A DNA stretch of 13,652 bases. Source: JBBDNV01 sp040877415. Lineage in GTDB: Bacteria > Planctomycetota > Planctomycetia > Pirellulales > PALSA-1355. The position numbers and the translations under genes are program-made. Location: assembly GCA_040877415.1 (NCBI GenBank), contig JBBDNV010000160.1, positions 1 to 13,652 on the forward strand, read 5' to 3'. The notes under the pieces are model-generated. The model saw nothing but the letters and a program-made list of their open reading frames with translations. It searched no databases and was not told the DNA's origin. How positions within the stretch are numbered: the stretch's first letter is position 1; every line of letters starts with the position of its first letter. Positions 6,742-13,129 of this stretch are shown here, in pieces.

Positions 6742-7782
6742 ATGCGCGCTACGACAGCCGTGCGAAAATGGGGCACTGACGTATTGGGCGGCTGGAACCG
6801 CTTCTGGTTCGAGCCCTCCGATCCGGCCACGCTCGGCCTGATTCGCATTTGCGCCGGCACGATGCTCCTCTACACGCATCTCGTCTGGAGCCTCGACCTG
6901 ACGGCATTCATTGGCCCGCACAGTTGGCTGCCGGGCCAGTCGGTCCAGACGCTGCAGCAAGGCACCTACGCGTGGAGCTACCTGTGGTGGATTGAAGATT
7001 CACCGCCCCTGTTGTGGACGGCGCATTTCGCGGCGCTTGCGGTGTTCGCCATGCTCACCGTCGGCCTGCTTTCGCGCATCGCGGCGATCCTGGCGCTGGT
7101 GGCGGCGCTGGCTTATGTCGAGCGACTGCCGGGCGCGCTGTTCGGCCTCGATCAGATCAACGTCATGTTGGCCTTGTATCTCGCGGTCGGCCCCTCGGGC
7201 GACGCGCTTTCGCTGGATCGCTGGCTCAAGAGCCGCAAGGCGGGCGCGCCCGTGCCGGTGCGGCGCTCCTGGACGGCCAACCTGGCGATCCGCCTGATTC
7301 AAGTCCACATGTGCGTCATCTATCTGTTTGCCGGCATGGCCAAACTCACCGGGCCGGCCTGGTGGGACGGCACCGCGCTGTGGATGGCCTTCGGCAACAT
7401 GGAATACCAGTCGATGGACATGACCTGGATGGCCAATTACCCGATTTTGATCAACCTGATGACACACGTCACGATTTTTTGGGAGCTCTTATACTGCGCG
7501 CTGGTGTGGCCGCGGCTCTCGCGGCCCGTCGTGTTGCTGTTGGCGATTCCGCTGCACATGGGCATTGCCATTTGCCTGGGAATGATTACGTTCGGGCTGG
7601 TGATGCTCGTCGGCAATATGGCCTTCTTGCCGCCCGAGTTCGTTCGCGCACTGTGGCCGTGGAAGACGAGCCAAGGACAGGGCAGGGCGGGGGAGTCACA
7701 ATTGTCGGGTGCCGCCAGCGGACAAGTGGCGGCCGCCAAACCGATGCGCCCGCCGCTGAGATCCTCCCGTTCCAAGCGGTAA
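6742..7782 (+). CDS. HTTM-domain membrane protein, vitamin K-dependent carboxylase-like
   Basis: 346 residues with several hydrophobic segments between about 30 and 300. The order and motifs fit the HTTM domain shared with vitamin K-dependent gamma-glutamyl carboxylase: 'PATLGLIRICAGTMLLYTHLVW' near the N-terminus (split here by the membrane), 'GLDQINVMLALYLAVGPSGDALSLD' in the centre, and 'QVHMCVIYLFAGMAKLTGPAW' with 'WDGTALW'. Lys201 in the 'AGMAKL' motif appears to correspond to the catalytic lysine of the human enzyme. In bacteria the domain is widespread and its substrates are mostly unknown, so carboxylation is not claimed. The soluble carboxylase part is absent. The last ~45 residues are a low-complexity tail rich in Gly, Ala and Arg. 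The gene is in an apparent two-gene operon with the gene before it. Confidence 0.85.
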   Translation: MRATTAVRKWGTDVLGGWNRFWFEPSDPATLGLIRICAGTMLLYTHLVWSLDLTAFIGPHSWLPGQSVQTLQQGTYAWSYLWWIEDSPPLLWTAHFAALAVFAMLTVGLLSRIAAILALVAALAYVERLPGALFGLDQINVMLALYLAVGPSGDALSLDRWLKSRKAGAPVPVRRSWTANLAIRLIQVHMCVIYLFAGMAKLTGPAWWDGTALWMAFGNMEYQSMDMTWMANYPILINLMTHVTIFWELLYCALVWPRLSRPVVLLLAIPLHMGIAICLGMITFGLVMLVGNMAFLPPEFVRALWPWKTSQGQGRAGESQLSGAASGQVAAAKPMRPPLRSSRSKR

Positions 7783-7832
7783 AAAGTCTCTCCGGTGCCG
7801 CAGCTTGCCCGCGCGAATACGCCATTCGAGGT

Positions 7833-7850
7833 GTGACACCTTGTTGTCAC
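7833..7850. repeat. Short inverted repeat GTGACA / TGTCAC
   Basis: GTGACA (7833-7838) and TGTCAC (7845-7850) are separated by CCTTGT, 51 bases after the HTTM gene and about 70 bases before the Nudix gene. It could be a regulator binding site or a weak hairpin. There is no T-run, so it is not a typical terminator. Confidence 0.3.
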
Positions 7851-7918
7851 TGCTTCGCCGCGGATTCTAGCAGCCGGCCCGCCCCGCGACGATAAGTTGC
7901 GCATGGGGTAGCGGGACC

Positions 7919-8605
7919 GTGTCCGTGATTCGAGCAGCAACCGCGATGTACGCGATGCCGGAAAGCTGGGCAGACAGACAAATCCAGCGCATGATTGGGC
8001 CGGATGTCATTCATCCCCTCGCCACGACGCACACGCACGTGGCGTGGCAGAATCCCGCGATGCGCCTGGAATGCAATCTCGTGCGCAACATCGCCACCCG
8101 CGAAGACGGCTTCGCGGTGCGCATCATGCCGGCCGTCGAACCGTACTACGCCTCGGTCGTTATCCCGCTTGCGCCGGATGGCCGGTTGTACCTGGTCGGG
8201 CGCTACCGATACCCGATCGCCCGTTGGTCGATCGAATTTCCGCGGTTCGATTTCGATTCGTCGGACGCGGGCTGGCAAGACGCGGCCCAATCCGATTTGC
8301 GCCGCGCCACCGGCCTGGCGGCCAAGCGCATGAACCTGCTGGGCGCGATCCTGATCGATCCGGCCTTGATGTCCACAAGCACGGTTGTCATCCTCGCTCA
8401 AGGATGCACGCGCGCGCGGGCCAAATCGCCATCGAGCGCTGCCGGAGGCGGCGGCGCCCCGGAGATTCCCTCCGGCATCGACGAATTGATCGCCGGCTTG
8501 CTGGCGGTTCCGCTGGTGGAATTGTCCGAACTCGTCGAGCGCGGCGAAATCGCCTGCGGCGTCACGCTGGCCGCGTTATCGTTTTACAGGGCTCGGCTGC
8601 GATAA
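7919..8605 (+). CDS. Nudix-fold protein with a degenerate catalytic box
   Basis: 228 residues from GTG 7919; ATG 7946 or 7955 would also fit, and no clear ribosome binding site decides. The middle resembles ADP-ribose pyrophosphatases: 'VVIPLAPDGRLYLVGRYRYPIARWSIEFP' as the strands before the box (split around residue 90), then a helix at about 117-133 ending 'ATGL'. Aligned on that end, the Nudix signature GX5EX7REUXEEXGU has Asp111 for G, Ala117 for the first E, Ser125-Asp126 for RE and Arg129-Ala130 for EE; only Leu127 and Gly132 remain. The metal-binding glutamates are therefore gone and hydrolysis is unlikely. A Gly/Ala linker (about 170-180) and a helical C-terminus follow. A binding or regulatory role is inferred; the ligand is unknown. 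Confidence 0.7.
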   Translation: MSVIRAATAMYAMPESWADRQIQRMIGPDVIHPLATTHTHVAWQNPAMRLECNLVRNIATREDGFAVRIMPAVEPYYASVVIPLAPDGRLYLVGRYRYPIARWSIEFPRFDFDSSDAGWQDAAQSDLRRATGLAAKRMNLLGAILIDPALMSTSTVVILAQGCTRARAKSPSSAAGGGGAPEIPSGIDELIAGLLAVPLVELSELVERGEIACGVTLAALSFYRARLR

Positions 8606-8677
8606 GATCCGCCCCAGGCGGCATTGCGGGTGCCGATGCGCCGCGCCGGCCACGTTTGGCCCGAACCTCGTCTCGCG

Positions 8678-8707
8678 TTGAATTGTCCCTCGTCCGACGT
8701 ATATGAT
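8678..8707 (+). promoter_or_regulatory. Promoter of asd
   Basis: TTGAAT (8678-8683) and TATGAT (8702-8707) are separated by 18 bases, with 4/6 and 5/6 consensus matches. Transcription would begin near 8714, giving a leader of about 63 bases before the GTG start, too short for a lysine riboswitch. Confidence 0.5.
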
Positions 8708-8725
8708 AGCGCTTTGGCCGATCAT

Positions 8726-8737
8726 CCTGCCGGCAGG
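8726..8737. repeat. 12-bp perfect palindrome in the asd leader
   Basis: CCTGCCGGCAGG is fully self-complementary and lies just after the predicted transcription start of asd. Its position would suit a repressor operator. A 12-bp GC palindrome can also arise by chance in GC-rich DNA. Confidence 0.3.
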
Positions 8738-8763
8738 GCAGGGGGGGAGCTCTTCCAACAGCC

Positions 8764-8770
8764 GAGGAGA
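8764..8770 (+). promoter_or_regulatory. Ribosome binding site that fixes the asd start
   Basis: GAGGAGA lies 7 bases before GTG 8777. An upstream in-frame start at 8624 is excluded because it precedes the promoter and has no such site. Confidence 0.75.
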
Positions 8771-8776
8771 CGACGC

Positions 8777-9838
8777 GTGTTTGAATCAGTGGCCGTGGTG
8801 GGCGCGACCGGGGCAGTGGGCACGATCATCTGCCGATTGCTGGCCGAGCGAAATTTTCCCTTCCAGCGGATCAAGTTTCTGGCCTCCAGCCGCTCCGCCG
8901 GCAACACGCTGCAATTCGCCGGCCGGAAGTACACCGTCGAAGAGCTCGCGCCCGCCTCGTTCGACGGCGTCGATCTGGCCATCGGCAGCACGCCCGACGA
9001 AGTGGCCCGCGATTTCGCCCCCTGGGCCGTCGAGCGCGGATGTACGGTCGTCGACGAAAGCGGCTATTGGCGGATGGATCCCAAGGTGCCGTTGGTGGTT
9101 CCCGAAGTAAACCCCGCCGCGGTCGATCGTCATCAGGGCATCATCGCCAGCCCGAATTGCTCCACCACGCAAATGGTCGTGGCAATGAAACCGCTGCACG
9201 ACGCGGCCCGCATCCGCCGCGTCGTGGTGAGCACCTATCAGGCCACCAGCGGAATAGGCCTGGCCGGCAGCCGCGAGCTGGACGCATCGACCCGCGCCGC
9301 CGTCGCCGGAGAATCGTTCCAGCCGACCGCCTTCGCACACAACATTGCGTTTAATCTGATTCCGCAAATCGGCTCGCAGAAAGAGCGAGGCTACACCTCC
9401 GAAGAAATGAAGATGGTCTACGAGACGCGCAAAATTTTCGATGATGAGTCGATCCTGGTCTGTCCGACCTGCGTGCGGGTTCCGGTCGAGAATTGCCACA
9501 GCGAGAGCATTCTGGTCGAGACCGAAACGAAGCTCACCGTCGAGGAGGCGAAAAAACTGTTCGCGGCGACGCCCGGCATCGTGGTGGTCGACGACTTGCC
9601 GGCGAAGAGGTATCCGATGCCCTCGACTTGCGACGGCCGCGACGAAGTCTTCATCGGCCGCATTCGCGAAGATCTTTCGAGCCCCAATGGCCTGGCGTTC
9701 TGGTGCGTCAGCGACAATTTGCGCAAAGGAGCCGCGACCAACGCCGTGCAGATCGCCGAGTTATTGATCAACAGGAAAGGCAAAAGGCAGAAGTCAGAAG
9801 GCAGAAGAATCAAGCAGGGAGCTCCCCTCGCCGATTGA
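8777..9838 (+). CDS. asd: Aspartate-semialdehyde dehydrogenase
   Basis: 353 residues from GTG 8777, with GAGGAG 7 bases upstream. The enzyme reduces aspartyl phosphate to aspartate semialdehyde with NADPH, the branch point to lysine, diaminopimelate, methionine and threonine; diaminopimelate also feeds peptidoglycan. The NADP-binding 'VVGATGAVG' is at 7-15, the catalytic Cys128 is in 'SPNCSTTQ', the conserved Gln155 is in 'YQATSGIG', and Arg234 and His241 fall in 'RVPVENCHSES'. Length up to about residue 332 is normal. The last ~20 residues (from 'RKGKRQKSEGRR') are basic and encoded by purine-rich heptads rather than family sequence, so the C-terminus looks extended by a repeat. It begins the rightward gene run of truA, the glycosyltransferase, the kinase and accA. 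Confidence 0.95.
   Translation: MFESVAVVGATGAVGTIICRLLAERNFPFQRIKFLASSRSAGNTLQFAGRKYTVEELAPASFDGVDLAIGSTPDEVARDFAPWAVERGCTVVDESGYWRMDPKVPLVVPEVNPAAVDRHQGIIASPNCSTTQMVVAMKPLHDAARIRRVVVSTYQATSGIGLAGSRELDASTRAAVAGESFQPTAFAHNIAFNLIPQIGSQKERGYTSEEMKMVYETRKIFDDESILVCPTCVRVPVENCHSESILVETETKLTVEEAKKLFAATPGIVVVDDLPAKRYPMPSTCDGRDEVFIGRIREDLSSPNGLAFWCVSDNLRKGAATNAVQIAELLINRKGKRQKSEGRRIKQGAPLAD
9773..9814 (-). repeat. Degenerate heptad repeat inside the 3' end of asd
   Basis: Six 7-base units in a row, two of them exact GCAGAAG (9787-9793 and 9801-9807) and one TCAGAAG. GCAGAAG is the reverse complement of the CTTCTGC units downstream, so this block is an inverted relative of the array at 9879-9976. Confidence 0.8.
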
Positions 9839-9878
9839 ATCGCTGACGGACGACAACCGTCTCCAAAAAATCCTCCCC

Positions 9879-9976
9879 CTTCATCCTTCTGCCTCCTGCC
9901 TTCTGCCTTCTGCCTTCATCCTTCATCCTTCATCCTTCATCCTTCATCCTTCTGCCTTCATCCTTCTGCCTTCATT
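9879..9976 (+). repeat. 14-unit pyrimidine heptad tandem array before truA
   Basis: Fourteen uninterrupted 7-base units occupy the space between asd and truA and end 2 bases before the truA ATG. Eight are CTTCATC or its terminal variant CTTCATT, five are CTTCTGC and one is CTCCTGC. The five central CTTCATC copies (9914-9948) are identical. Together with the purine heptads in asd the array forms an imperfect inverted repeat. Confidence 0.93.
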
Positions 9977-9978
9977 GC

Positions 9979-10797
9979 ATGCGTTCTGTCAAGCTGACGC
10001 TGGCCTACGACGGCACGAACTACTCGGGCTGGCAGACGCAGCCCGACCGCGTCACCTTGCAGCAAACGCTTGAGCGGGCTTTGCGGCACGTCGTCGGCGA
10101 AGACATTCGCGTCGTCGCCAGCGGCCGCACCGATGCCGGCGTGCACGCACTGGGCCAGGTGGTCAGCTTTCAAACCGACTCGCGGCTTGAACCCGAGATT
10201 CTGCAAAAAGCGCTCAATTCTGAATTGCCGCACGATATGGCCGTGATCGAAGCCGCCCTAGCGCCGGCCGGTTTTCACGCCATCGCCGGCGCCCGGCGAA
10301 AACGCTATCGCTACGTGCTCGACGACGGAGCGATTCGCGACGTGTTCCAGCGTGACTATGCCTGGCACCGTTACTGCCGGCTGGACGAGAAGTCGATGCG
10401 CCGGGCCGCCCAGGCGCTCGTCGGCACGCACGATTTTGCCAGCTTCCAGACCGCCGGCTCGGAGCGCCAAACCACCGTCCGCACGGTGTTCGAGATCGTG
10501 GTCGCAAGAGGGCAGGGGGGAGCGGCCGGCTTGCCGTACCGTTCGCGCGGCACGGGTGGACTAGCCACCCGCGGCGCCGCGGGCGAGCTCGACGCAGGCG
10601 ACTTCATCACGGTCGACATCGAGGCCGACGGATTCCTCTATAATATGGTCCGCGTCATCGTTGGTACGCTGGTAGAAGTGGGGCAGGGGAAGCGCGACGA
10701 AGCGTGGCCCGCCCTGGTGCTCGAGGCCCGCAACCGCCAGGCAGCCGGACGCACCGCGCCGGCTCAAGGCCTGTTCCTGGTGCGCGTCGAATACTGA
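9979..10797 (+). CDS. truA: tRNA pseudouridine(38-40) synthase TruA
   Basis: 272 residues. TruA converts uridines 38-40 in the tRNA anticodon arm to pseudouridine. 'LAYDGTNYSGWQ' (8-19) and 'VVASGRTDAGVHALGQV' (45-61) with catalytic Asp52 are diagnostic. 'FHAIAGARRKRYRYVL' (99-114), 'GTHDFASF' (149-156) and 'EADGFLYNMVRVIVGTLVEVG' (215-235, split at the membrane-free core) complete the fold. Between 'FEIVVARG' and 'DFITVDIEADG' about 25-30 residues rich in Gly, Ala and Arg (about 178-206) exceed the E. coli enzyme. No Shine-Dalgarno is present: the bases before ATG 9979 are a pyrimidine heptad array. Translation may depend on coupling or on an unstructured start. The next gene begins 35 bases later. 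Confidence 0.95.
   Translation: MRSVKLTLAYDGTNYSGWQTQPDRVTLQQTLERALRHVVGEDIRVVASGRTDAGVHALGQVVSFQTDSRLEPEILQKALNSELPHDMAVIEAALAPAGFHAIAGARRKRYRYVLDDGAIRDVFQRDYAWHRYCRLDEKSMRRAAQALVGTHDFASFQTAGSERQTTVRTVFEIVVARGQGGAAGLPYRSRGTGGLATRGAAGELDAGDFITVDIEADGFLYNMVRVIVGTLVEVGQGKRDEAWPALVLEARNRQAAGRTAPAQGLFLVRVEY
10553..10571. repeat. Hairpin-forming palindrome within the truA insertion
   Basis: CGGGTGG (10553-10559) and CCACCCG (10565-10571) flank a 5-base ACTAG centre. A second perfect palindrome, GCGGCGCCGC, overlaps its right end (10571-10580). Both lie inside the segment of truA that has no counterpart in the E. coli protein. Confidence 0.6.
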
Positions 10798-10832
10798 TCG
10801 AAAGCCCAAGCGGGGAGCGAACGAATTGCGGC

Positions 10833-12026
10833 ATGCGGATCGCTCATCTCATCACGCGGCTGATTCTGGGCGGCGCTCAGGAAAACACGTTGCTCTCGTG
10901 CGAGGATCTGCTGCGGATTTATGGCGATGACGTGCTCCTTGTGACCGGTCCGCCGCTGGGCCCGGAAGGGAGCCTGCTTGCGCGGGCCGAGCGCAACCAC
11001 GTTCCCTTGGAAATCCTGCCGGCACTGCGGCGCGAAATCCATCCGCTGCGCGATCTATTGAGTTATCGTCAGATCAAGGGCGCGATCGAGCGATTTGCGC
11101 CCGAAGTCGTGCACACGCACAGCGGCAAGGCGGGATTTCTGGGCCGCGTGGCGGCGCACGATTTGCAGATTCCCGCGATCGTGCACACCGTGCACGGTGC
11201 GCCGTTTCATCCTTATCAGAGCAGGGGGGCCCGCGCGGTTTTTCGCGCCTGCGAACGATTCGCCGCGCGCCGCTGCGACGCGCTGGTGAGCGTGGCCGAC
11301 GCGATGACCGATTTGCTCGTCGACGCCGGAGTCGCTTCGCGCGAAAAGTTCACGACCGTCTACAGCGGCATGGAAGTCGAGCCGTTCTTGCGCGCCGACG
11401 AGCACCGCCGCGCGACGCGGAGCGAGTTGGGCTATCGCGACGAGCACGTCGTAGTCGGAAAAATCGCCCGCTTCTTTCATTTGAAGGGCCACGAGTACGT
11501 CGTCCGCGCGGCGCGGCAGGTCGTCGCCGCCGAACCGAACGTGCGGTTTCTCCTGGTCGGCGACGGCGTTCTCTCCGAGCAAATCCGTGCCCAGATCGGG
11601 CGGGCCGATCTCGACGCGTACTTTCAGTTCACAGGGCTGGTTCCGCCCGAGCGCATTGGGGCGCTCGTCGGCGCCATGGACATCGTGGTCCACGCGAGCC
11701 TGCGCGAGGGGCTCGCGCGCGCGCTGCCGCAGGCGCTCATCGCCGGTAAGCCGGTGATCAGCTACGACGTCGACGGCGCTCGCGAGGTCGTCATCCCGGA
11801 CGAAACGGGCCTGCTCGTTCCGCCCCGAAGTGTCGACGAGCTGGCCGCGGCCATCTGCCGGCTGGCGGCGGATCGGGCGCTGCGCGAAAAACTCGGCGCC
11901 GAAGGAAGAAAACGATTCACCGACCGCTTTCGCCACGAGCACATGTCCCGCGAACTCCGCGCGCTGTACCAGCGCATCCTCGCCGCCAAGCGTTCCGGGG
12001 CGGCGGATCGGACAGGGCTGCGGTGA
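10833..12026 (+). CDS. Family 4 glycosyltransferase (GT-B fold)
   Basis: 397 residues from ATG 10833; GGGGAG (10812-10817) lies 15 bases before it, farther than usual. It should transfer a sugar from a nucleotide donor to a lipid or glycan acceptor at the inner face of the membrane. The N-terminal domain shows 'MRIAHLITRLILGGAQENT' (1-19) and 'VVHTHSGKAGFLGR' (92-105). The donor domain shows 'VVVGKIARFFHLKGHEYVV' (206-224), 'FLLVGDG' (239-245) and 'HASLREGLARALPQALIAGKPVI' (287-309, given here in two parts around Gly293). In the EX7E motif the first Glu is Glu292 and the second position is Gln300. Substrate cannot be told. The gene follows truA by 35 bases and is probably cotranscribed with it. 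Confidence 0.88.
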   Translation: MRIAHLITRLILGGAQENTLLSCEDLLRIYGDDVLLVTGPPLGPEGSLLARAERNHVPLEILPALRREIHPLRDLLSYRQIKGAIERFAPEVVHTHSGKAGFLGRVAAHDLQIPAIVHTVHGAPFHPYQSRGARAVFRACERFAARRCDALVSVADAMTDLLVDAGVASREKFTTVYSGMEVEPFLRADEHRRATRSELGYRDEHVVVGKIARFFHLKGHEYVVRAARQVVAAEPNVRFLLVGDGVLSEQIRAQIGRADLDAYFQFTGLVPPERIGALVGAMDIVVHASLREGLARALPQALIAGKPVISYDVDGAREVVIPDETGLLVPPRSVDELAAAICRLAADRALREKLGAEGRKRFTDRFRHEHMSRELRALYQRILAAKRSGAADRTGLR

Positions 12027-12082
12027 GGGCAAACGGCGCAAGGGCGGCGGTCGACGACACAGCGGGGCCGTCGAATGCACGT

Positions 12083-12110
12083 TTCACGCGGGCCACGCAA
12101 CTGTTAAAAT
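12083..12110 (+). promoter_or_regulatory. Candidate promoter of the kinase gene
   Basis: TTCACG (12083-12088) and TAAAAT (12105-12110) are 16 bases apart, in the 161-base gap between the glycosyltransferase and kinase genes. The -10 is 5/6. The predicted leader is about 70 bases. Confidence 0.3.
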
Positions 12111-12187
12111 GAAGCCGCAGTCGAAACGTACACGAGCGCCGCCCGCGCGTCGCGCACTATCCACGGTTCGCTTCGAGTTTCGCGCCT

Positions 12188-13054
12188 GTGGCCCCACAAG
12201 ACTATGTCGGCTCCTACCGACTGATCAATCTGATTCGCGCCGGCAAGACCTGCGAAGTCTGGGACGTGGCCAACGATATCAAGGGCGAGCGGCTGGCCAT
12301 CAAGCTATTGTCAGGCGACGCGGCGCGAAACCGCGAAGAAGTCGCCTATCTGAAGCACGAATACCAGGTGGCGCACGGGCTGGACCATCCCAACGTCATC
12401 AAGATCTACGGCGTCGGCCGAGACCGCGACAACTTTTACCTTGCCATGGAGCTGTTCATGGCGCCCAACCTCAAGCAATTGATTCACCAAGGGGTCGACG
12501 CGCTGGCGCCGATCGCCGCCGAATTCATTCGCAAGGCCGCCGAGGGGCTGGCCTACCTGCACTCCAAAGGCTGGGTCCATCGCGACGTCAAGCCCGACAA
12601 TTTCCTGCTCAAGCCGAACTGCGAAGTGAAACTGATCGATTTTGCGCTGGCCGTCCGCCGCAAAACCGGGCTATCCCGACTCCTGGCCGTGAAAACCAGG
12701 ATCCAGGGAACTCGCAGCTACATGTCGCCCGAGCAGATTCGCGGGCGGCCGCTCGACGAACGCGCCGACATCTACAGCTTCGGCTGCATGGTGTACGAAT
12801 TGCTCGGCGGCAAGCCGCCCTTTACGGGCACGAGCACCAACGAGCTGTTGAACAAGCACCTGCGAGCGCCGGTCCCGCCGCCGCAAGCGGCCAATCGCAA
12901 CATCACCGACGAATTCGCCGCCCTGTTGCGCTCGACGATGGCCAAGAAACCCGAGGAACGCCCGCCATCGATGGACGACTTCCTGAACGAACTGGCCGTC
13001 ACGCCGCTCTTCAAGATTCCGCCCGCGGTGCGCAAGCAGCACTCGCCCGAATGA
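12188..13054 (+). CDS. Soluble Hanks-type Ser/Thr protein kinase with altered glycine loop and DFA
   Basis: 288 residues, little more than a kinase domain, with no membrane helix or sensor domain, so it is cytosolic. GTG 12188 is used; no Shine-Dalgarno is visible, but the start fits the beginning of the domain. Present are Lys39 in 'LAIKLL', Glu58 as the likely helix-C partner, the catalytic 'HRDVKPDN' (131-138) with Asp133 and Asn138, the metal-binding Asp151, 'GTRSYMSPEQ' (174-183), and 'DIYSFGCMVYELLGGKPPF' for helices F onward. Two departures: the glycine-rich loop reads 'RAGKTCEVW' instead of GxGxxGxV, and DFG is DFA (Ala153). Since Lys, Asp and Asn are kept, activity is possible but may be reduced or specially regulated. 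It is followed 75 bases later by accA; a functional link is unproven. Confidence 0.9.
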   Translation: MAPQDYVGSYRLINLIRAGKTCEVWDVANDIKGERLAIKLLSGDAARNREEVAYLKHEYQVAHGLDHPNVIKIYGVGRDRDNFYLAMELFMAPNLKQLIHQGVDALAPIAAEFIRKAAEGLAYLHSKGWVHRDVKPDNFLLKPNCEVKLIDFALAVRRKTGLSRLLAVKTRIQGTRSYMSPEQIRGRPLDERADIYSFGCMVYELLGGKPPFTGTSTNELLNKHLRAPVPPPQAANRNITDEFAALLRSTMAKKPEERPPSMDDFLNELAVTPLFKIPPAVRKQHSPE

Positions 13055-13129
13055 TCGAACCGCGGTATTGTACCGAAAGCGGCGCGCGGCGTCAAAACCA
13101 ATTAGCCAACAAACCGGGAAGCGAACAAG

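Noticed and set aside
8624..8776. A 51-residue N-terminal extension of Asd
   Set aside because: The promoter (8678-8707) and the ribosome binding site (8764-8770) lie within it, and the NADP-binding motif is at the correct distance from GTG 8777.
10639..10644. TATAAT inside truA as a promoter for the glycosyltransferase
   Set aside because: It encodes the conserved Tyr-Asn of 'FLYNMVR', so the bases are explained by the protein. The nearest -35-like TCGACA is 20 bases away, a poor spacing.
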